From Mesorhizobium qingshengii (lineage in GTDB: Bacteria > Pseudomonadota > Alphaproteobacteria > Rhizobiales > Rhizobiaceae), in the NCBI RefSeq assembly GCF_900103325.1, contig NZ_FMXM01000007.1, positions 62,001 to 126,000 of the forward strand: a stretch of 64,000 nucleotides of DNA, written 5' to 3'. Each line of letters opens with the position of its first letter. Position 1 is the first letter of the stretch. Shown one piece after another: positions 56,954-64,000 of the stretch. Position numbers and translations under genes: made by a program. The notes beneath the pieces were generated by a model. That model saw only the letters and a program-made list of their open reading frames with translations. It searched no databases and was not told where the DNA came from.

Positions 56954-58198
56954 ATGAACGCTCCAGGCAAGATCGGAGATTTCTACGACGTCGAGGCGAT
57001 CCGCCGCGACTTCCCGATCCTGTCGCGGGAAGTCTATGGCAAGCCGCTGGTCTATCTCGACAACGGCGCGTCGGCTCAGAAGCCGCAGGTGGTGCTGGAT
57101 ACAATCCAGCACGCCTACAGCCAGGAATACGCCAACGTTCACCGTGGCCTGCATTTCTTGTCCAATGCCGCGACCGATGCGTATGAGAAGGCGCGCGAGA
57201 CTGTGCGCCGTTTCCTCAATGCGCCGAGCACCGACAACATCGTCTTCACCTCGAACACGACGTCGGCGATCAACACGGTCGCCTATGGCTATGGCATGCC
57301 CAACATCGGCGAGGGCGACGAGATCGTGCTGTCGATCATGGAGCACCACTCCAACATCGTGCCGTGGCATTTCATCCGGGAGCGGCAGGGCGCCAGGCTG
57401 GTCTGGGTGCCGGTCGACGATCTCGGCGTCTTCCACATCGAGGAATTCGAGAAGCGGCTGACCGACCGCACCAAGCTTGTCGCCATCACGCAGATGTCGA
57501 ATGCCTTGGGCACGGTGACGCCGATCAAGGAGATCGTGCGCATTGCGCATTCGCGTGGAATTCCCGTACTCGTCGACGGCAGCCAGAGCGCCGTGCACAT
57601 GCCGATCGACGTGCAGGATCTCGATTGCGATTTCTTCGTCTTCACCGGCCACAAGGTCTACGGTCCGTCCGGCATCGGCGTGCTCTATGGCAAGAAGGAC
57701 ATTCTCCTGGGCATGCGACCGTTCATGGGCGGTGGCGAGATGATCGAGGAAGTGACGGAAGACATCGTCACCTACAACGAGCCGCCGCACCGCTTCGAGG
57801 CCGGCACGCCGCCAATCGTGCAGGCTATCGGGCTGGGCGCGGCACTCGACTATATGGAAAAGGTCGGCCGCGAGCGCATTGCCGCGCACGAGGAAGACCT
57901 CAAGACCTATGCCCACGAGCGGCTGCGCGCCATCAATTCGCTGCGCATCTTCGGCGACGCACCGGGCAAGGGGGCGATCATTTCCTTCGAGTTGCAGGGC
58001 ATTCATGCCCATGACGTGTCGATGGTGATAGATCGGCAGGGAGTAGCGGTCCGCGCGGGCACCCATTGCGCCCAGCCGCTGTTGAAACGTTTTGGCGTAA
58101 CCTCCACATGCAGGGCATCGTTCGGCATGTATAATACCAGGGCCGAAGTCGACGCTTTGGCGGAAGCGCTCGAAAAAGCGCGAAAGTTCTTCGGGTGA
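56954..58198 (+). CDS. sufS: Cysteine desulfurase SufS
   Basis: About 414-aa group II cysteine desulfurase. N-terminal FPILSREVYGKPLVYLDNGA and SAQKPQVVLDTIQHAYSQEY; PLP Lys in FFVFTGHKVYGPSGIGVLYG; active Cys in VAVRAGTHCAQPLLKRFGV. Sulfur transfer to SufB requires a partner (SufE or SufU) not seen here. An in-frame GTG at 56945 overlaps sufD; ATG at 56954 is chosen. Confidence 0.96.
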   Translation: MNAPGKIGDFYDVEAIRRDFPILSREVYGKPLVYLDNGASAQKPQVVLDTIQHAYSQEYANVHRGLHFLSNAATDAYEKARETVRRFLNAPSTDNIVFTSNTTSAINTVAYGYGMPNIGEGDEIVLSIMEHHSNIVPWHFIRERQGARLVWVPVDDLGVFHIEEFEKRLTDRTKLVAITQMSNALGTVTPIKEIVRIAHSRGIPVLVDGSQSAVHMPIDVQDLDCDFFVFTGHKVYGPSGIGVLYGKKDILLGMRPFMGGGEMIEEVTEDIVTYNEPPHRFEAGTPPIVQAIGLGAALDYMEKVGRERIAAHEEDLKTYAHERLRAINSLRIFGDAPGKGAIISFELQGIHAHDVSMVIDRQGVAVRAGTHCAQPLLKRFGVTSTCRASFGMYNTRAEVDALAEALEKARKFFG

Positions 58199-58203
58199 CG
58201 ATC

Positions 58204-58596
58204 ATGGACGACGCTAGCCATACCACAGAGACCGCACCGGATGCGGCCATCAACCCGCTGGTTTCCGCTTCGGCCATTCCCGCCGACGAATTGGCGCGGC
58301 TGACCGACGACATCGTCTCGGCGCTGAAGACCGTCTACGACCCGGAAATCCCGGCCGATATCTATGAGCTTGGCCTCATCTACAAGATCGACATCGAGGA
58401 CGACCGTTCGGTCAAGATCGACATGACGCTGACCGCGCCCGGCTGCCCTGTCGCTGGCGAAATGCCGGGCTGGGTGGAAAACGCCGTCGGCGCCGTCGAA
58501 GGCGTTTCCGGCGTCGAGGTCAATATGACCTTCGACCCGCCCTGGTCGCCCGACCGCATGTCGGAAGAGGCGCAGGTCGCGGTGGGTTGGTATTGA
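58204..58596 (+). CDS. sufT: SUF system assembly protein SufT (DUF59)
   Basis: 130-aa MIP18/PaaD-like protein. DIVSALKTVYDPEIPADIYE, LGLIYKIDIEDDRSVKIDMT and LTAPGCPVAGEMPGW carry the family Cys; FDPPWSPDRMSEEAQ ends the domain. In suf operons it helps cluster maturation under demand. Start ATG 58204 lies just after the sufS stop; an in-frame GTG at 58195 overlaps it. Confidence 0.94.
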   Translation: MDDASHTTETAPDAAINPLVSASAIPADELARLTDDIVSALKTVYDPEIPADIYELGLIYKIDIEDDRSVKIDMTLTAPGCPVAGEMPGWVENAVGAVEGVSGVEVNMTFDPPWSPDRMSEEAQVAVGWY

Positions 58597-58606
58597 GGGG
58601 CTGCAG

Positions 58607-59095
58607 GTGGAGGAATGGGAAATAGACGTTCCCGACTTCGTGCCGCCTGCAACTATGAAACTTATGCAGCGCTGGGGTGGGGATCGCTTTCTGAATGCCT
58701 GCAACGCCCCAAACGAGTTTCACTCGATCCTGCAAGAGTTGCCAGCCGATGTCGTCGACGTCCTTTGTGCGGACCTGCTATTCGGCGACGTCTTGAATGG
58801 AAGCTTCCACCAATATTTCCACAACTCATTTGGAATTACCGTGGAGCGGGCCATATCCGCGATGCAGACACTTGGCCTGCCAGATCATGCCGAAGCTGCC
58901 AGAAGTGCATTGCTGGTTTTTGGCGCAGACTTCCCTCAAGATCGCCTTGCTAGAATGGACAAGATGGACGAATTGCCGGAGACGGCATTCGACGAGGCGA
59001 CTGATCGGTTCTATGCAGCCGAAGACAGCCATCCGGTAGGAATGCACGAGGTCCTGCAACGGCAAGCCAACCAATTGCTGTCGAAGGCACACTGA
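58607..59095 (+). CDS. DUF4375 (DMP19-like) protein inside the suf operon
   Basis: 162-aa soluble protein of the DUF4375/DMP19-like group: NGSFHQYFHNSFGITVERAI is the diagnostic segment, followed by AMQTLGLPDHAEAARSALLV. The GTG start follows GAGGGG by 6 nt. It starts 11 nt after sufT and precedes sufA by 94 bp, so it is co-transcribed with suf. DMP19 of Neisseria is a DNA-mimic protein, but that function is not implied here. Slightly lower GC than the flanks hints at insertion. Unexpected in this operon. Confidence 0.8.
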   Translation: MEEWEIDVPDFVPPATMKLMQRWGGDRFLNACNAPNEFHSILQELPADVVDVLCADLLFGDVLNGSFHQYFHNSFGITVERAISAMQTLGLPDHAEAARSALLVFGADFPQDRLARMDKMDELPETAFDEATDRFYAAEDSHPVGMHEVLQRQANQLLSKAH

Positions 59096-59188
59096 ACGGA
59101 CCGGGGTTGCGCCGGCCGACATTCTTCACCATTTTAGGTGAAGACTCATTCCGCAGGCTTTGAACCTGCGTGAACGCGGAGAAAAAGA

Positions 59189-59569
59189 ATGGGACGCTTC
59201 GCCGTCATCACGATGACCGAAAAGGCCGCCGACCGGGTGCGCGAGATCGTCGCCACCCGCGACAACGCGCATGGCATACGCCTCGGCATCAAGAAGGGCG
59301 GCTGCGCCGGCATGGAATACACGGTCGATCTGGTGACCGAGCCCAACACCAAGGACGACCATATCGAGCGCGACGGCGCCCATGTGTATGTCGCGCCTGA
59401 AGCAGCGCTTTTCCTGTTCGGCACCGAGATGGACTTCGAGCAGACGACGCTGCGCACCGGTTTCACCTTCCACAACCCGAACCAGAGTTCGGCCTGCGGC
59501 TGCGGCGAATCCGTCGAGTTGAAGCCGGCTGACTTGAAAGCGCTGGCAGAGGCGCGGGCGTCGGCCTGA
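59189..59569 (+). CDS. sufA: A-type Fe-S carrier SufA
   Basis: 126-aa A-type scaffold/carrier. GIKKGGCAGMEYTVDLVTEP holds the first Cys and FHNPNQSSACGCGESVEL the C-x-C pair that bind Fe-S. The start MGRFAVITMTEKAADRVREI fits the family. Closes the suf operon and transfers clusters to apoproteins. A small GC-rich hairpin follows the stop. Confidence 0.95.
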   Translation: MGRFAVITMTEKAADRVREIVATRDNAHGIRLGIKKGGCAGMEYTVDLVTEPNTKDDHIERDGAHVYVAPEAALFLFGTEMDFEQTTLRTGFTFHNPNQSSACGCGESVELKPADLKALAEARASA

Positions 59570-59575
59570 GTATTC

Positions 59576-59594
59576 CTCCCCCGCAAACGGGGAG
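59576..59594. terminator. Hairpin between sufA and the GFA gene
   Basis: CTCCCC (59576-59581) and GGGGAG (59589-59594) with a 7-nt loop, between convergent genes. It resembles the first stem of the element at 9943 and may be a bidirectional terminator without T-tracts. Confidence 0.45.
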
Positions 59595-59601
59595 AAGGAT
59601 G

Positions 59602-60099
59602 CTAATCCACCCACATTTTCATTCGTTTGTGCCAGTCGGCGATCGATTCCTCCGGATAGACGTCGAATGTCTTGTCGCCCTTGCCGATATCAGGCTCGAC
59701 CCAGTTCGCCTTGTACTTCAGCATCAGATGCACCTTGCTCGGAGGCTTCGGCAAGTCGCTGTCGATCGCCGAGGCGAAGGGATGGACCAACTCCGGCCAG
59801 GTCGGATCGTAGAGCCACAGTGCCGATCCGCATTTCCTGCAGAAATTCCGCTCGCCTGACGAGACTTCGCATTGCGGATGCTCGTCATCCTCGATCTCGG
59901 CTCGATAAACGCCGAGATTGCGCTTGCCGGTAATTTTCAGCGTTTCGTAGTCGGCGCCGAGATTGATGGCGAAGCCGCCACCACCCTGTTGCTTGCGGCA
60001 GATCGAGCAGTAGCAGAGCATGAACGGCACCGGTGTGTGGCTCTCGACCTCGAAACGCACGGCGTTGCACCGGCAGGACCCTTTGAGCAGAAGCGGCAT
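59602..60099 (-). CDS. GFA family protein (glutathione-dependent formaldehyde-activating enzyme-like)
   Basis: 165-aa zinc protein of the CENP-V/GFA fold. Zn-binding Cys clusters are GSCRCNAVRFEV, LCYCSICRKQQGGGGF and NFCRKCGSALWLYDP. Gfa proteins help condense formaldehyde with glutathione, but most homologs have unknown substrates; the assignment is to family only. Divergent from the TfoX-like gene and convergent with sufA. Confidence 0.9.
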   Translation of the reverse strand: MPLLLKGSCRCNAVRFEVESHTPVPFMLCYCSICRKQQGGGGFAINLGADYETLKITGKRNLGVYRAEIEDDEHPQCEVSSGERNFCRKCGSALWLYDPTWPELVHPFASAIDSDLPKPPSKVHLMLKYKANWVEPDIGKGDKTFDVYPEESIADWHKRMKMWVD

Positions 60100-60189
60100 G
60101 AAAAACTCCGACGAATTTCGTTCTCAACCTGTCAGCATGGTTTTGGTTGCGGCGATGACAATGCCAGATGCCGATGTCATGATCGCGGC

Positions 60190-60513
60190 ATGGACAATGA
60201 ACGCATAGCCGAACTTTTCGAAGGCCTTGGCCCGGTCAGCATCCGCAAATTGTTCGGCGGCAAGGGCATCTATTTCGACGGCGTCATCGTCGCCATCGTG
60301 CTGCGCGGCGAATTGATGCTGAAGGCGGACGAGCAAAGCGCGCCCGCCTTCGAAGCCGCCGGTTGCAAGCAATGGACCTATACCGGCTCGCGGCACGGCA
60401 AGCTGGTCTCCATGCCCTACTGGAGCATTCCCGACAGCGCCTTCGACGATCCGGACGAGATGGCGGTGTGGGCGCGCCGCGCCCATGAGGCGGGACGGCG
60501 CGCCGGCAAGTAG
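60190..60513 (+). CDS. TfoX/Sxy N-terminal-domain protein
   Basis: 107-aa protein with the TfoX_N domain only: IAELFEGLGPVSIRKLFGGK, GIYFDGVIVAIVLRGELMLK and WTYTGSRHGKLVSMPYWSIP. TfoX in gamma-proteobacteria regulates competence; a role in this organism is unknown. The ATG at 60190 gives MDNERIAELFEGLG; the longer frame overlaps the divergent GFA gene. Convergent with psuG, whose stop is 12 bp away. Confidence 0.85.
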   Translation: MDNERIAELFEGLGPVSIRKLFGGKGIYFDGVIVAIVLRGELMLKADEQSAPAFEAAGCKQWTYTGSRHGKLVSMPYWSIPDSAFDDPDEMAVWARRAHEAGRRAGK

Positions 60514-60524
60514 CTGCGTGGAAA

Positions 60525-61442
<918 letters not shown>

Positions 61443-61517
61443 CTGTATCTCCAACCCGGAGTGCGGCGATCCATCGGGACGCGCGAGCGGCACTCCGGCA
61501 CTATGAATTTGCCGGTC

Positions 61518-62462
61518 TCATGCCACTTCCTGCGCATCCGGCACAAGAGCCAGCGCCTCGGAGAAGGTCGCCGCGGTGAAATCGGGAACGGCGTCGGCGC
61601 TTTCGATGGCCAGCGTCGCCGCGGCGACGCCCTCGCGCAGTGCCGCGCGCAGGGGCATGCCACGCAGCAGGGCGGCAACGGTTGCGCCCGCCAGCGCATC
61701 GCCGGCGCCGGTGACATCCGCCACCTTCCTGGGCGCGGGCGGCATGACGGCAAAGGTGCCGTCGCAGTCAAAACCCAGCACCGGGCCACCGCCCGCCGTG
61801 ACCACCGCGCTGTTGAGGCCGGCGCGTTTCAGACCATCAACGATGTCTGGCCCGGACGCCGTACCGTCCAGGCCAGCCAGGGCGACGGCTTCGCGCTGGT
61901 TCATGAAGACGACGGCCAGACGGCTGAGGACCGATTTCAAACGCACGATCTTGGCCGGCGAAATGGCAATGGCGAACACGGGCTTGCCGGCGGCAAGCAA
62001 AACCAGCCGTTCCAGTGCCGCCGAAGGCAGATTGGCGTCGCACAGAATGGCATTGGCGGCCGCGATCACCTCCCGCACCTTGGAACGACGAATCTGCTTG
62101 GGAAATGCCAGCTCATAGAGCGCCATGTCGGCGAAGCCGACGATCAGTTCGCCCTCGCGGTCGATCAGCGCCGTGTAGCTCGGCGTTGTCCGATCAAGGA
62201 ACACGGCGGACAGGTCGGCAATGCCTGCTTCCGCGATGGCTCGCGCGACGGTATCGGCGGCGGCATCGCCGCCACGCACCGACAGCAGCGAGGCGGAGAC
62301 TCCGCGCCGCACCAGACTGCGCAATGCGTTGAAGACGCCGCCGCCGACATCCTCGCGCATCGTGCCCGGATTGGAGGCGGCGGGCACGTAAGCGCCCGAA
62401 ACCTGGCCGCGCCGGTCGATATGGGCACCGCCCACCGCCAGAATTCTTGGAGATTTCACCAT
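61518..62462 (-). CDS. psuK: Pseudouridine kinase (PfkB family)
   Basis: 314-aa PfkB kinase. ILAVGGAHIDRRGQVSGAYV begins the fold, GGGVFNALRSLVRRGV the substrate site, and VADVTGAGDALAGATVAALL the catalytic Asp region. The neighbouring psuG fixes the substrate as pseudouridine; kinase sequences alone would not. Start 62462 gives MVKSPRIL. It lies divergent from recA. Confidence 0.88.
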   Translation of the reverse strand: MVKSPRILAVGGAHIDRRGQVSGAYVPAASNPGTMREDVGGGVFNALRSLVRRGVSASLLSVRGGDAAADTVARAIAEAGIADLSAVFLDRTTPSYTALIDREGELIVGFADMALYELAFPKQIRRSKVREVIAAANAILCDANLPSAALERLVLLAAGKPVFAIAISPAKIVRLKSVLSRLAVVFMNQREAVALAGLDGTASGPDIVDGLKRAGLNSAVVTAGGGPVLGFDCDGTFAVMPPAPRKVADVTGAGDALAGATVAALLRGMPLRAALREGVAAATLAIESADAVPDFTAATFSEALALVPDAQEVA

Positions 62463-62658
62463 GCCGGCGATATGACCTTTGTTATTCCAACCGCACAAGC
62501 GCTAGGCTGCGTGACGGAGTTTCGCATGCAAGGCAACGATTCGGCGGATCGAAACGGCCAAGCTGTCTGGCCCAATGTGGGATGCATTCCTGCTCGGGTT
62601 CTGGGACGAAAAAAGAACAAATCCGAATTTTGATTGTTTTTCAGATATTTGAAGCCCC

Positions 62659-62687
62659 TTGCCAAACGAGAACAAAAAAGGTACAAA
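62659..62687 (+). promoter_or_regulatory. recA promoter overlapped by a LexA-type box
   Basis: TTGCCA (62659-62664), 17-bp spacer, TACAAA (62682-62687). Inside the spacer is GAAC-N7-GTAC at 62670-62684, one mismatch from the alphaproteobacterial SOS box GAAC-N7-GAAC. LexA binding there would block RNA polymerase, as known for rhizobial recA genes. Confidence 0.6.
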
Positions 62688-62742
62688 ATGGCAGGGATTA
62701 CGGATTGTCCGGCCTTCATTGACGACCAAGGGGTGATGTATC

Positions 62743-63840
<1,098 letters not shown>

Positions 63841-63914
63841 GACGAGCATGGCCCGTCAGGGCTTCAGCCTGAGTTCGCGTACCCCAGTTTGAGTTTGCGT
63901 ATCAATGCGTTTCG

Positions 63915-63955
63915 AACCGCCGGCCCTGGGTCGGCGGTTTTGCGTTTTGGCGGCG
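63915..63955 (+). terminator. Terminator-like hairpin after recA
   Basis: AACCGCCG (63915-63922) and CGGCGGTT (63932-63939) form an 8-bp stem with a 9-nt loop, followed by TTGCGTTTTGG. It lies 75 nt after the recA stop codon. Nothing else is supported in 63841-64000. Confidence 0.7.
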
Positions 63956-64000
63956 AGGCAGGCTGGTCCGGACAGTCGGCAAAGGCCGCGATTTGGACCA

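Overview
The window is a GC-rich chromosomal stretch from an alphaproteobacterium of the Rhizobiales, most likely Mesorhizobium or a close relative (inference). The reasons are the rplM-rpsI pair, the clpP-clpX-lon-HU block, the suf operon with an Irr-type operator, a recA preceded by an alphaproteobacterial LexA-like box, the density of sugar ABC transporters, and rhizobial-type intergenic palindromes. I see no prophage, insertion sequence, integrase, CRISPR array or rRNA operon. Coding density is high.

Layout. 0-4.4 kb: membrane acyltransferase, exported glycerophosphodiester phosphodiesterase, and an aldo/keto reductase divergent from a LysR regulator across a 25-bp palindrome. 4.4-5.6 kb: rpsI and rplM with a readable promoter and a terminator-like leader hairpin. 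5.6-10 kb: thioesterase, crotonase-family protein, VOC protein, a gutted ATPase remnant, a CoA-binding protein and metY. 10-16.8 kb: cupin (probable CTG start), a solute-binding-like protein without a signal peptide, an exported unknown, cytochrome P450, a FAD oxidoreductase, a PLP decarboxylase and a secreted repeat protein. 17-22.5 kb: proteostasis block clpP, clpX, lon, then an HU gene, with clear terminators.

22.5-32 kb is a carbohydrate locus: aldo/keto reductase, SIS-domain protein, creatininase-family hydrolase, and a complete ABC importer split into two divergent arms. One arm has the Tat-exported binding protein, two permeases and a 2-TM protein; the other has the ATPase, an RbsD/FucU mutarotase and a PfkB kinase. 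A glycosyltransferase-like gene, tRNA-Asp and tRNA-Val follow. 33.3-38.7 kb holds a second sugar importer in a ROK-ATPase-binding protein-permease-dehydrogenase operon. 38.9-46.4 kb: a lower-GC methyltransferase, M23 peptidase, peroxiredoxin, a giant AsmA/YhdP-like protein and tyrS.

46.7-50.4 kb looks like a lipid A remodelling module: polyprenyl-phosphate sugar synthase-like GT2, a LpxB-N-domain membrane protein, an ArnT-like GT39 and a PAP2 phosphatase. 51.8-59.6 kb is a suf iron-sulfur operon. It has a TTGACG-N17-TAGAAG promoter followed by a near-perfect Irr box, two cysteine desulfurases, sufBCDS, sufT, an embedded DUF4375 gene and sufA. The window closes with GFA and TfoX-like proteins, the pseudouridine catabolic pair psuK-psuG, and recA.

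Best candidates for new biology: the sugar/creatininase locus, the DUF4375 gene inside suf, the lipid A module with its own PAP2 phosphatase, the rplM leader hairpin, and the 25-bp operator next to the LysR gene.
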